This document shows positions 26,217 to 39,845 of a DNA stretch of 64,000 bases, piece after piece. Both the position numbers and the translations under genes were made by a program. Source of the stretch: Auanema rhodensis (lineage: Eukaryota; Nematoda; Chromadorea; Rhabditida; Rhabditidae); assembly GCA_964057225.1 (NCBI GenBank), contig OZ059900.1, positions 22,955,638 to 23,019,637 of the forward strand, read 5' to 3'. The notes under the pieces were generated by a model that saw only the letters and a program-made list of their open reading frames with translations, was not told where the DNA came from and did no database searches. Numbering within the stretch: the first letter of the stretch is position 1; the number at the start of each line of letters is the position of its first letter.

Positions 26217-29200
26217 AAACAGGCAGTACGCGATACGCAAATATTTGAATGACAGCTTTAATACAATACGACTTAGCTTACTCAATCATATCAAGCTTCA
26301 TGAACAGGGACTGCTTGAGTAATAGATGATAGCAATGATAGTTTCGTTTCTTTTTTTAATTAACTTTCCAGTACGCGAGCTATAATATTTAGAACGCGAT
26401 TCCTTGATAATGAAAAACTTTCAGAGCCTGCACTGATAATATAACTGGAAACAGGCAATACTAAAACATTTGAATGACAGCTTTATTACAATAGGACTTA
26501 GTTTACTCAATCATACCAATCTTCATGAACACGGACTGTTTGTGTAATAGATAATAGCAATAATAGTTTCGTTTCTGTTTTTAATTAACTTTCCTGTACG
26601 CGAGTTATAATATTTAGAACGTGATTCCTTGATTATGAAAAATTTTTAGAGCCTGCACTGATAATATAACTGGAAACAGGCAGTACGCGATACGCAAATA
26701 TTTGAATGACAGCTTTAATACAAGACGACTTAGCTTACTCAATCATATCAAGCTTCATGAACAGGGACTGCTTGTGTAATAGATGATAGCAATGATAGTT
26801 TCGTTTCTTTTTTTAATTAACTTTCCAGTACGCGAGTTATCATATTTAGAACGCGATTGCTTCATAATGAAAAATGTTTAGAGCCTGCACTGATATTATA
26901 ATTGGAAACAGGCAGTACGCAATACGCAAACATTTGAATGGCAGCTTTAATACAAGACGACTTAGTTTACTCAATCATATCAAGCTTCATGAACACGGAC
27001 TGTTTGTGCAATAGATGATAGCAATGATAGTTTCGTTTCTTTTTTTAACTAACTTTCCAGTACGCGAGTTATAATATTTAGAACGCGATTCCTTGATAAT
27101 GAAAAACTTTCAGAGCCTGCACTGATAATATAATTGGAAACAGGCAGTACGCAATACGCAAACATTTGAATGACAGCTTTATTATAATACGACTTAGTTT
27201 ACTCAATTATATCAAGCTTCATGAACACGGACTGCTTGTGTAATATATAATAGCAATAATAGTTTCGTTTCTGTTTTTAATTAACTTTCCTGTACGCGAG
27301 TTATAATATTTAGAACGTGATTCCTTGATTATGAAAAACTTTCAGAGCCTGCACTGATAATATAACTGGAAACAGGCAGTACGCGATACGCAAATATTTG
27401 AATGACAGCTTTAATACAAGACGACTTAGCTTACTCAATCATATCAAGCTTCATGAACAGGGACTGCTTATGTAATAGATGATAGCAATGATAATTTCGT
27501 TTCTTTTTTCAATTAACTTTCCAGTACGCGAGTTATTATATTTAGAACGTGATTCCTTCATAATGAAAACTTTTTAGAGCCTGCTCTGATAATATAACTG
27601 GAAACAGGCAATACTAAAACATTAGAATGACAGCTTTATTACAATAGGACTTAGTTTACTCAATCATACCAATCTTCATGAACACGGACTGTTTGTGTAA
27701 TAGATAATAGCAATAATAGTTTCGTTTCTGTTTTTAATTAACTTTCCTGTACGCGAGTTATAATATTTAGAACGTGATTCCTTGATTATGAAAAACTTTC
27801 AGAGCCTGCACTGATAATATAATTGGAAACAGGCAGTACGCAATACGCAAACATTTGAATGACAGCTTTATTACAATACGACTTAGTTTACTCAATTATA
27901 TCAAGCTTCATGAACACGGACTGCTTGTGTAATATATAATAGCAATAATAGTTTTGTTTCTGTTTTTAATTAACTTTCCTGTACGCGAGTTATAATATTT
28001 AGAACGTGATTCCTTGATTATGAAAAACTTTCAGAGCCTGCACTGATAATATAATTGGAAACAGGCAGTACGCAATACGCAAACATTTGAATGACAGCTT
28101 TATTACAATACGACTTAGTTTACTCAATTATATCAAGCTTCATGAACACGGACTGCTTGTGTAATATATAATAGCAATAATAGTTTCGTTTCTGTTTTTA
28201 ATTAACTTTCCTGTACGCGAGTTATTATATTTAGAACGTGATTCCTTCATAATGAAAAATTTTTAGAGCCTGCACTGATAATATAACTGGAAACAGGCAA
28301 TACTAAAACATTTGAATGACAGCTTTATTACAATAGGACTTAGTTTACTCAATCATATCAAGCTTCATGAACACGGACTGTTTGTGCAATAGATGATAGC
28401 AATGATTATTTCGTTTCTTTTTTCAATTAACTTTCCAGTACGCGAGTTATTATATTTAGAACGTGATTCCTTCATAATGAAAAATTTTTAGAGCCTGCAC
28501 TGATAATATAACTGGCAACAGGCAATACGCAAACATTTGAATGACAGCTTTATTACAATACGACTTAGTTTACTCAATCATATCAAGCTTCATGAACACG
28601 GACTGTTTGTGCAATAGATGATAGCAATGATAGTTTCGTTTCTTTTTTTAACTAACTTTCCAGTACGCGAGTTATAATATTTAGAACGCGATTCCTTGAT
28701 AATGAAAAACTTTCAGAGCCTGCACTGATAATATAATTGGAAACAGGCAGTACGCAATACGCAAACATTTGAATGACAGCTTTATTACAATACGACTTAG
28801 TTTACTCAATCATATCAAGCTTCATGAACACGGACTGTTTGTGCAATATATAATAGCAATAATAGTTTCGTTTCTGTTTTTAATTAACTTTCCTGTACGC
28901 GAGTTATAATATTTAGAACGTGATTCTTTGATTATGAAAAACTTTCAGATCCTGCACTGATAATATAATTGGAAACAGGCAGTACGCAATACGCAAACAT
29001 TTGAATGGCAGCTTTATTACAATACGACTTAGTTTACTCAATTATATCAAGCTTCATGAACACGGACTGTTTGTGCAATAGATGATAGCAATGATAATTT
29101 CGTTTCTTTTTTCAATTAACTTTCCAGTACGCGAGTTATTATATTTAGAACGTGATTCCTTGATTATGAAAAACTTTCAGAGCCTGCACTGATAATATAA

Positions 29201-30372
29201 CTGGAAACAGGCAGTACGCAATAGGCAAACATTTGAATGACAGCTTTATTACAATACGACTTAGTTTACTCAATTATATCAAGCTTCATGAACACGGACT
29301 GCTTGTGTAATATATAATAGCAATAATAGTTTTGTTTCTGTTTTTAATTAACTTTCCTGTACTCGAGTTACAATATTTAGAACGTGATTCCTTCATAATG
29401 AAAAATTTTTAGAGCCTGCACTGATAATATAACTGGAAACAGGCAATACTAAAACATTTGAATGACAGCTTTATTACAATAGGACTTAGTTTACTCAATC
29501 ATATCAAGCTTCATGAACACGGACTGTTTGTGCAATAGATGATAGCAATGATTATTTCGTTTCTTTTTTCAATTAACTTTCCAGTACGCGAGTTATTATA
29601 TTTAGAACGTGATTCCTTCATAATGAAAAATTTTTAGAGCCTGCACTGATAATATAATTGGAAACAGGCAGTACGCAATACGCAAACATTTGAATGACAG
29701 CTTTATTACAATACGACTTAGCTTACTCAATCATATCAAGCTTCATGAACAGGGACTGTTTGTGTAATAGATGATAGCAATGATAGTTTCGTTTCTTTTT
29801 TTAATTAACTTTCCAGTACGCGAGTTATCATATTTAGAACGCGATTGCTTCATAATGAAAAATGTTTAGAGCCTGCACTGATAATATAACTGGCAACAGG
29901 CAATACGCAAACATTTGAATGACAGCTTTATTACAATAGGACTTAGTTTACTCAATCATACCAATCTTCATGAACACGGACTGTTTGTGTAATAGATAAT
30001 AGCAATAATAGTTTCGTTTCTGTTTTTAATTAACTTTCCTGTACGCGAGTTATAATATTTAGAACGTGATTCCTTGATTATGAAAAATTTTTAGAGCCTG
30101 CACTGATAATATAACTGGAAACAGGCAGTACGCGATACGCAAATATTTGAATGACAGCTTTATTACAATACGACTTAGTTTACTCAATCATATCAAGAGT
30201 CATGAACACGGACTGTTTGTGTAATAGATAATAGCAATAATAGTTTCGTTTCTGTTTTCAAATAACTTTCCAGTACGCGAGTTATTATATTTAGAACGTG
30301 ATTCCTTCATAATGAAAAATTTTTAGAGCCTGCACTGATAATATAACTGGAAACAGGCAGTACGCGATACGC

Positions 30373-31122
30373 AAACATTTGAATGACAGCTTTATTACAA
30401 TACGACTTAGTTTACTCAATCATATCAAGCTTCATGAACACGGACTGTTTGTGTAATAGATAATAGCAATAATAGTTTCGTTTCTGTTTTCAAATAACTT
30501 TCCAGTACGCGAGTTATTATATTTAGAACGTGATTCCTTCATAATGAAAAATTTTTAGAGCCTGCACTGATAATATAACTGGAAACAGGCAGTACGCGAT
30601 ACGCAAATATTTGAATGACAGCTTTAATACAATACGACTTAGCTTACTCAATCATATCAAGCTTCATGAACAGGGACTGCTTGTGTAATAGATGATAGCA
30701 ATGATAGTTTCGTTTCTTTTTTTAATTAACTTTCCAGTACGCGAGTTATCATATTTAGAACGCGATTGCTTCATAATGAAAAATGTTTAGAGCCTGCACT
30801 GATAATATAACTGGCAACAGGCAATACGGAAACATTTGAATGACAGCTTTATTACAATACGACTTAGTTTACTCAATCATATCAAGCTTCATGAACACGG
30901 ACTGTTTGTGCAATAGATGATAGCAATGATAGTTTCGTTTCTTTTTTTAACTAACTTTCCAGTACGCGAGTTATAATATTTAGAACGCGATTCCTTGATA
31001 ATGAAAAACTTTCAGAGCCTGCACTGATAATATAACTGGAAACAGGCAATACTAAAACATTTGAATGACAGCTTTATTACAATAGGACTTAGTTTACTCA
31101 ATCATACCAATCTTCATGAACA
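30373..31122 (+). repeat. Left arm of 750-bp inverted repeat (satellite B)
   Basis: The reverse complement of this segment is the right arm at 31197-31946. Paired positions sum to 62319 throughout. I compared the arms by reading and found no mismatch, including private variants such as ATACGGAAAC (30826 region), the CTTTAATACAA variant and the TTTTCAAATAAC variant. At the outer end the match stops where the left reads GCAAACATTT after CGCGATAC and the right reads ATGTTTCCG. The arm covers a little over three monomers. Confidence 0.92.
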
Positions 31123-31196
31123 CGGACTGTTTGTGTAATAGATGATAGCAATGATAATTTCGTTTCTTTTTTCAATTAACTTTCCAGTACGCGAGT
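31123..31196 (+). other. 74-bp spacer of the inverted repeat; inversion junction
   Basis: This is ordinary forward satellite B, running from CGGACTG to GCGAGT. It then switches directly to reverse-strand satellite B at GTTCATGAAG (31198). The base at 31197 fits both sides, a 1-bp microhomology. Both arm ends abut the short palindrome TTCATGAA (31113-31120 and 31199-31206), which could have helped a template switch; that is inference. Confidence 0.9.
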
Positions 31197-31946
31197 TGTT
31201 CATGAAGATTGGTATGATTGAGTAAACTAAGTCCTATTGTAATAAAGCTGTCATTCAAATGTTTTAGTATTGCCTGTTTCCAGTTATATTATCAGTGCAG
31301 GCTCTGAAAGTTTTTCATTATCAAGGAATCGCGTTCTAAATATTATAACTCGCGTACTGGAAAGTTAGTTAAAAAAAGAAACGAAACTATCATTGCTATC
31401 ATCTATTGCACAAACAGTCCGTGTTCATGAAGCTTGATATGATTGAGTAAACTAAGTCGTATTGTAATAAAGCTGTCATTCAAATGTTTCCGTATTGCCT
31501 GTTGCCAGTTATATTATCAGTGCAGGCTCTAAACATTTTTCATTATGAAGCAATCGCGTTCTAAATATGATAACTCGCGTACTGGAAAGTTAATTAAAAA
31601 AAGAAACGAAACTATCATTGCTATCATCTATTACACAAGCAGTCCCTGTTCATGAAGCTTGATATGATTGAGTAAGCTAAGTCGTATTGTATTAAAGCTG
31701 TCATTCAAATATTTGCGTATCGCGTACTGCCTGTTTCCAGTTATATTATCAGTGCAGGCTCTAAAAATTTTTCATTATGAAGGAATCACGTTCTAAATAT
31801 AATAACTCGCGTACTGGAAAGTTATTTGAAAACAGAAACGAAACTATTATTGCTATTATCTATTACACAAACAGTCCGTGTTCATGAAGCTTGATATGAT
31901 TGAGTAAACTAAGTCGTATTGTAATAAAGCTGTCATTCAAATGTTT
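31197..31946 (-). repeat. Right arm of 750-bp inverted repeat (satellite B)
   Basis: Mirror image of 30373-31122. The same sequence in the same orientation recurs downstream, starting at 35536, 39185 and 40774. The arm is therefore an ordinary part of the right-hand HOR that also exists once, inverted, on the left. Confidence 0.92.
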
Positions 31947-32999
31947 CCGTATTGCCTGTTGCCAGTTATATTATCAGTGCAGGCTCTAAACATTTTTCAT
32001 TATGAAGCAATCGCGTTCTAAATATGATAACTCGCGTACTGGAAAGTTAATTAAAAAAAGAAACGAAATTATCATTGCTATCATCTATTGCACAAACAGT
32101 CCGTGTTGATGAAGCTTGATATAATTGAGTAAACTAAGTCGTATTGTAATAAAGCTGTCATTCAAATGTTTGCGTATCGCGTACTGCCTGTTTCCAGTTA
32201 TATTATCAGTGCAGGCTCTAAAAATTTTTCATAATCAAGGAATCACGTTCTAAATATTATAACTCGCGTACAGGAAAGTTAATTAAAAACAGAAACGAAA
32301 CTATTATTGCTATTATCTATTACACAAACAGTCCGTGTTCATGACTCTTGATATGATTGAGTAAACTAAGTCGTATTGTAATAAAGCTGTCATTCAAATA
32401 TTTGCGTATCGCGTACTGCCTGTTTCCAGTTATATTATCAGTGCAGGCTCTAAAAATTTTTCATAATCAAGGAATCACGTTCTAAATATTATAACTCGCG
32501 TACAGGAAAGTTAATTAAAAACAGAAACGAAACTATTATTGCTATTATCTATTACACAAACAGTCCGTGTTCATGAAGATTGGTATGATTGAGTAAACTA
32601 AGTCCTATTGTAATAAAGCTGTCATTCAAATGTTTGCGTATTGCCTGTTGCCAGTTATATTATCAGTGCAGGCTCTAAACATTTTTCATTATGAAGCAAT
32701 CGCGTTCTAAATATGATAACTCGCGTACTGGAAAGTTAATTAAAAAAAGAAACGAAACTATCATTGCTATCATCTATTACACAAACAGTCCCTGTTCATG
32801 AAGCTTGATATGATTGAGTAAGCTAAGTCGTATTGTAATAAAGCTGTCATTCAAATGTTTGCGTATTGCGTACTGCCTGTTTCCAATTATATTATCAGTG
32901 CAGGCTCTAAAAATTTTTCATTATGAAGGAATCACGTTCTAAATATTATAACTCGCGTACAGGAAAGTTAATTAAAAACAGAAACGAAACTATTATTGC

Positions 33000-35900
33000 T
33001 ATTATCTATTACACAAACAGTCCGTGTTCATGACTCTTGATATGATTGAGTAAACTAAGTCGTATTGTAATAAAGCTGTCATTCAAATATTTGCGTATCG
33101 CGTACTGCCTGTTTCCAGTTATATTATCAGTGCAGGCTCTAAAAATTTTTCATAATCAAGGAATCACGTTCTAAATATTATAACTCGCGTACAGGAAAGT
33201 TAATTAAAAACAGAAACGAAACTATTATTGCTATTATCTATTACACAAACAGTCCGTGTTCATGAAGATTGGTATGATTGAGTAAACTAAGTCCTATTGT
33301 AATAAAGCTGTCATTCAAATGTTTGCGTATTGCCTGTTGCCAGTTATATTATCAGTGCAGGCTCTAAACATTTTTCATTATGAAGCAATCGCGTTCTAAA
33401 TATGATAACTCGCGTACTGGAAAGTTAATTAAAAAAAGAAACGAAACTATCATTGCTATCATCTATTACACAAACAGTCCCTGTTCATGAAGCTTGATAT
33501 GATTGAGTAAGCTAAGTCGTATTGTAATAAAGCTGTCATTCAAATGTTTGCGTATTGCGTACTGCCTGTTTCCAATTATATTATCAGTGCAGGCTCTAAA
33601 AATTTTTCATTATGAAGGAATCACGTTCTAAATATAATAACTCGCGTACTGGAAAGTTAATTGAAAAAAGAAACGAAATAATCATTGCTATCATCTATTG
33701 CACAAACAGTCCGTGTTCATGAAGCTTGATATGATTGAGTAAACTAAGTCCTATTGTAATAAAGCTGTCATTCAAATGTTTTAGTATTGCCTGTTTCCAG
33801 TTATATTATCAGTGCAGGCTCTAAAAATTTTTCATTATGAAGGAATCACGTTCTAAATATTGTAACTCGCGTACAGGAAAGTTAATTAAAAACAGAAACA
33901 AAACTATTATTGCTATTATATATTACACAAGCAGTCCGTGTTCATGAAGCTTGATATAATTGAGTAAACTAAGTCGTATTGTAATAAAGCTGTCATTCAA
34001 ATGTTTGCCTATTGCGTACTGCCTGTTTCCAATTATATTATCAGTGCAGGCTCTGAAAGTTTTTCATAATCAAGGAATCACGTTCTAAATATTATAACTC
34101 GCGTACAGGAAAGTTAATTAAAAACAGAAACGAAACTATTATTGCTATTATCTATTACACAAACAGTCCGTGTTCATGAAGATTGGTATGATTGAGTAAA
34201 CTAAGTCCTATTGTAATAAAGCTGTCATTCTAATGTTTTAGTATTGCCTGTTTCCAGTTATATTATCAGTGCAGGCTCTAAAAAGTTTTCATTATGAAGG
34301 AATCACGTTCTAAATATAATAACTCGCGTACTGGAAAGTTAATTGAAAAAAGAAACGAAATTATCATTGCTATCATCTATTGCACAAACAGTCCGTGTTC
34401 ATGAAGCTTGATATAATTGAGTAAACTAAGTCGTATTGTAATAAAGCTGCCATTCAAATGTTTGCGTATTGCGTACTGCCTGTTTCCAATTATATTATCA
34501 GTGCAGGCTCTGAAAGTTTTTTATAATCAAAGAATCACGTTCTAAATATTATAACTCGCGTACAGGAAAGTTAATTAAAAACAGAAACGAAACTATTATT
34601 GCTATTATATATTACACAAGCAGTCCGTGTTCATGAAGCTTGATATAATTGAGTAAACTAAGTCGTATTATAATAAAGCTGTCATTCAAATGTTTGCGTA
34701 TTGCGTACTGCCTGTTTCCAATTATATTATCAGTGCAGGCTCTGAAAGTTTTTCATTATCAAGGAATCGCGTTCTAAATATTATAACTCGCGTACTGGAA
34801 AGTTAGTTAAAAAAAGAAACGAAACTATCATTGCTATCATCTATTGCACAAACAGTCCGTGTTCATGAAGCTTGATATGATTGAGTAAACTAAGTCGTAT
34901 TGTAATAAAGCTGTCATTCAAATGTTTGCGTATTTCCTGTTGCCAGTTATATTATCAGTGCAGGCTCTAAAAATTTTTCATTATCAAGGAATCGCGTTCT
35001 AAATATTATAACTCGCGTACTGGAAAGTTAGTTAAAAAAAGAAACGAAACTATCATTGCTATCATCTATTGCACAAACAGTCCGTGTTCATGAAGCTTGA
35101 TATGATTGAGTAAACTAAGTCGTATTGTAATAAAGCTGTCATTCAAATGTTTGCGTATTGCCTGTTGCCAGTTATATTATCAGTGCAGGCTCTAAAAATT
35201 TTTCATTATCAAGGAATCGCGTTCTAAATATTATAACTCGCGTACTGGAAAGTTAGTTAAAAAAAGAAACGAAACTATCATTGCTATCATCTATTGCACA
35301 AACAGTCCGTGTTCATGAAGCTTGATATGATTGAGTAAACTAAGTCGTATTGTAATAAAGCTGTCATTCAAATGTTTGCGTATTGCCTGTTGCCAGTTAT
35401 ATTATCAGTGCAGGCTCTGAAAGTTTTTTATAATCAAAGAATCACGTTCTAAATATTATAACTCGCGTACAGGAAAGTTAATTAAAAACAGAAACGAAAC
35501 TATTATTGCTATTATATATTACACAAGCAGTCCGTGTTCATGAAGATTGGTATGATTGAGTAAACTAAGTCCTATTGTAATAAAGCTGTCATTCAAATGT
35601 TTTAGTATTGCCTGTTTCCAGTTATATTATCAGTGCAGGCTCTGAAAGTTTTTCATTATCAAGGAATCGCGTTCTAAATATTATAACTCGCGTACTGGAA
35701 AGTTAGTTAAAAAAAGAAACGAAACTATCATTGCTATCATCTATTGCACAAACAGTCCGTGTTCATGAAGCTTGATATGATTGAGTAAACTAAGTCGTAT
35801 TGTAATAAAGCTGTCATTCAAATGTTTCCGTATTGCCTGTTGCCAGTTATATTATCAGTGCAGGCTCTAAACATTTTTCATTATGAAGCAATCGCGTTCT

Positions 35901-36648
35901 AAATATGATAACTCGCGTACTGGAAAGTTAATTAAAAAAAGAAACGAAACTATCATTGCTATCATCTATTACACAAGCAGTCCCTGTTCATGAAGCTTGA
36001 TATGATTGAGTAAGCTAAGCCGTATTGTATTAAAGCTGTCATTCAAATATTTGCGTATCGCGTACTGCCTGTTTCCAGTTATATTATCAGTGCAGGCTCT
36101 AAAAATTTTTCATTATGAAGGAATCACGTTCTAAATATAATAACTCGCGTACTGGAAAGTTATTTGAAAACAGAAACGAAACTATTATTGCTATTATCTA
36201 TTACACAAACAGTCCGTGTTCATGAAGCTTGATATGATTGAGTAAACTAAGTCGTATTGTAATAAAGCTGTCATTCAAATGTTTCCGTATTGCCTGTTGC
36301 CAGTTATATTATCAGTGCAGGCTCTAAACATTTTTCATTATGAAGCAATCGCGTTCTAAATATGATAACTCGCGTACTGGAAAGTTAATTAAAAAAAGAA
36401 ACGAAATTATCATTGCTATCATCTATTGCACAAACAGTCCGTGTTGATGAAGCTTGATATAATTGAGTAAACTAAGTCGTATTGTAATAAAGCTGTCATT
36501 CAAATGTTTGCGTATCGCGTACAGCCTGTTTCCAGTTATATTATCAGTGCAGGCTCTAAAAATTTTTCATTATGAAGGAATCACGTTCTAAATATAATAA
36601 CTCGCGTACTGGAAAGTTATTTGAAAACAGAAACGAAACTATTATTGC
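33000..36648 (-). repeat. 3649-bp satellite B HOR unit, copy 1
   Basis: Linked markers repeat 3649 bp downstream: CCGTGTTCATGACTC at 33022 and 36671, TGTTTGCCT at 34002 and 37651, TATTTCCTG at 34931 and 38580, and GTTCATGAAGATTGG at 35536 and 39185. The period equals 16 monomers (nine of 225 and seven of 232 bp). The similarity to copy 2 begins near 33000 and ends near 36195, so the last part of this unit has no partner in the shortened copy 2. Confidence 0.85.
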
Positions 36649-39600
36649 TATTATCTATTACACAAACAGTCCGTGTTCATGACTCTTGATATGATTGAGT
36701 AAACTAAGTCGTATTGTAATAAAGCTGTCATTCAAATATTTGCGTATCGCGTACTGCCTGTTTCCAGTTATATTATCAGTGCAGGCTCTAAAAATTTTTC
36801 ATAATCAAGGAATCACGTTCTAAATATTATAACTCGCGTACAGGAAAGTTAATTAAAAACAGAAACGAAACTATTATTGCTATTATCTATTACACAAACA
36901 GTCCGTGTTCATGAAGATTGGTATGATTGAGTAAACTAAGTCCTATTGTAATAAAGCTGTCATTCAAATGTTTGCGTATTGCCTGTTGCCAGTTATATTA
37001 TCAGTGCAGGCTCTAAACATTTTTCATTATGAAGCAATCGCGTTCTAAATATGATAACTCGCGTACTGGAAAGTTAATTAAAAAAAGAAACGAAACTATC
37101 ATTGCTATCATCTATTACACAAACAGTCCCTGTTCATGAAGCTTGATATGATTGAGTAAGCTAAGTCGTATTGTAATAAAGCTGTCATTCAAATGTTTGC
37201 GTATTGCGTACTGCCTGTTTCCAATTATATTATCAGTGCAGGCTCTAAAAATTTTTCATTATGAAGGAATCACGTTCTAAATATAATAACTCGCGTACTG
37301 GAAAGTTAATTGAAAAAAGAAACGAAATAATCATTGCTATCATCTATTGCACAAACAGTCCGTGTTCATGAAGCTTGATATGATTGAGTAAACTAAGTCC
37401 TATTGTAATAAAGCTGTCATTCAAATGTTTTAGTATTGCCTGTTTCCAGTTATATTATCAGTGCAGGCTCTAAAAATTTTTCATTATGAAGGAATCACGT
37501 TCTAAATATTGTAACTCGCGTACAGGAAAGTTAATTAAAAACAGAAACAAAACTATTATTGCTATTATATATTACACAAGCAGTCCGTGTTCATGAAGCT
37601 TGATATAATTGAGTAAACTAAGTCGTATTGTAATAAAGCTGTCATTCAAATGTTTGCCTATTGCGTACTGCCTGTTTCCAATTATATTATCAGTGCAGGC
37701 TCTGAAAGTTTTTCATAATCAAGGAATCACGTTCTAAATATTATAACTCGCGTACAGGAAAGTTAATTAAAAACAGAAACGAAACTATTATTGCTATTAT
37801 CTATTACACAAACAGTCCGCGTTCATGAAGATTGGTATGATTGAGTAAACTAAGTCCTATTGTAATAAAGCTGTCATTCAAATGTTTTAGTATTGCCTGT
37901 TTCCAGTTATATTATCAGTGCAGGCTCTAAAAAGTTTTCATTATGAAGGAATCACGTTCTAAATATAATAACTCGCGTACTGGAAAGTTAATTGAAAAAA
38001 GAAACGAAATTATCATTGCTATCATCTATTGCACAAACAGTCCGTGTTCATGAAGCTTGATATAATTGAGTAAACTAAGTCGTATTGTAATAAAGCTGCC
38101 ATTCAAATGTTTGCGTATTGCGTACTGCCTGTTTCCAATTATATTATCAGTGCAGGCTCTGAAAGTTTTTTATAATCAAAGAATCACGTTCTAAATATTA
38201 TAACTCGCGTACAGGAAAGTTAATTAAAAACAGAAACGAAACTATTATTGCTATTATATATTACACAAGCAGTCCGTGTTCATGAAGCTTGATATAATTG
38301 AGTAAACTAAGTCGTATTATAATAAAACTGTCATTCAAATGTTTTCGTATTGCGTACTGCCTGTTTCCAATTATATTATCAGTGCAGGCTCTGAAAGTTT
38401 TTCATTATCAAGGAATCGCGTTCTAAATATTATAACTCGCGTACTGGAAAGTTAGTTAGAAAAAGAAACGAAACTATCATTGCTATCATCTATTGCACAA
38501 ACAGTCCGTGTTCATGAAGCTTGATATGATTGAGTAAACTAAGTCGTATTGTAATAAAGCTGTCATTCAAATGTTTGCGTATTTCCTGTTGCCAGTTATA
38601 TTATCAGTGCAGGCTCTAAAAATTTTTCATTATCAAGGAATCGCGTTCTAAATATTATAACTCGCGTACTGGAAAGTTAGTTAAAAAAAGAAACGAAACT
38701 ATCATTGCTATCATCTATTGCACAAACAGTCCGTGTTCATGAAGCTTGATATGATTGAGTAAACTAAGTCGTATTGTAATAAAGCTGTCATTCAAATGTT
38801 TGCGTATTGCCTGTTGCCAGTTATATTATCAGTGCAGGCTCTAAAAATTTTTCATTATCAAGGAATCGCGTTCTAAATATTATAACTCGCGTACTGGAAA
38901 GTTAGTTAAAAAAAGAAACGAAACTATCATTGCTATCATCTATTGCACAAACAGTCCGTGTTCATGAAGCTTGATATGATTGAGTAAACTAAGTCGTATT
39001 GTAATAAAGCTGTCATTCAAATGTTTGCGTATTGCCTGTTGCCAGTTATATTATCAGTGCAGGCTCTGAAAGTTTTTTATAATCAAAGAATCACGTTCTA
39101 AATATTATAACTCGCGTACAGGAAAGTTAATTAAAAACAGAAACGAAACTATTATTGCTATTATATATTACACAAGCAGTCCGTGTTCATGAAGATTGGT
39201 ATGATTGAGTAAACTAAGTCCTATTGTAATAAAGCTGTCATTCAAATGTTTTAGTATTGCCTGTTTCCAGTTATATTATCAGTGCAGGCTCTGAAAGTTT
39301 TTCATTATCAAGGAATCGCGTTCTAAATATTATAACTCGCGTACTGGAAAGTTAGTTAAAAAAAGAAACGAAACTATCATTGCTATCATCTATTGCACAA
39401 ACAGTCCGTGTTCATGAAGCTTGATATGATTGAGTAAACTAAGTCGTATTGTAATAAAGCTGTCATTCAAATGTTTCCGTATTGCCTGTTGCCAGTTATA
39501 TTATCAGTGCAGGCTCTAAACATTTTTCATTATGAAGCAATCGCGTTCTAAATATGATAACTCGCGTACTGGAAAGTTAATTAAAAAAAGAAACGAAACT

Positions 39601-39845
39601 ATCATTGCTATCATCTATTACACAAGCAGTCCCTGTTCATGAAGCTTGATATGATTGAGTAAGCTAAGTCGTATTGTATTAAAGCTGTCATTCAAATATT
39701 TGCGTATCGCGTACTGCCTGTTTCCAGTTATATTATCAGTGCAGGCTCTAAAAATTTTTCATTATGAAGGAATCACGTTCTAAATATAATAACTCGCGTA
39801 CTGGAAAGTTATTTGAAAACAGAAACGAAACTATTATTGCTATTA
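36649..39845 (-). repeat. 3649-bp satellite B HOR unit, copy 2 (shortened)
   Basis: Continuation of the 3649-bp period from copy 1. It breaks near 39845, where the sequence jumps back to a monomer already seen at 38257. This copy carries two private changes, AATAAAACTG at 38321 and GTTAGTTAGAAAAAG near 38451. They are absent from copy 1 but present in the copy that begins at 43019. Confidence 0.83.

Larger units (their letters stand above)
26212..31197 (+). repeat. Satellite B tandem array (225/232-bp monomers), forward orientation
   Basis: The landmark (C/T)TGGAAACAGG occurs at 26213, 26445, 26670 and 26902, giving monomers of 232, 225 and 232 bp. The two lengths differ by one copy of a heptamer, TACGCRA, just after CAGGCAG. 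Long monomers read AGTACGCGATACGCAA. Short ones read AATACGCAA or AATACTAAA. Most monomers carry a HindIII site inside TCAAGCTTCATG; variants lose it (CCAATCTTCATG, TCAAGAGTCATG). There are about 22 monomers, more diverged from one another than those of satellite A. No similarity to satellite A is obvious by eye. The array is non-coding, with no unique sequence inside. It ends at the inversion junction. Confidence 0.97.

Noticed and set aside
26331-26365. Promoter or transcription signals from T-rich and TATA-like stretches in satellite B
   Set aside because: AT-rich satellites contain such strings by chance. Nothing links them to a gene, although satellite transcription is possible in principle.
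30373-31946. Terminal inverted repeats of a mobile element
   Set aside because: The arms are ordinary satellite monomers with a 74-bp satellite spacer and no coding cargo. The right arm recurs inside the HOR, so this is an inversion junction.
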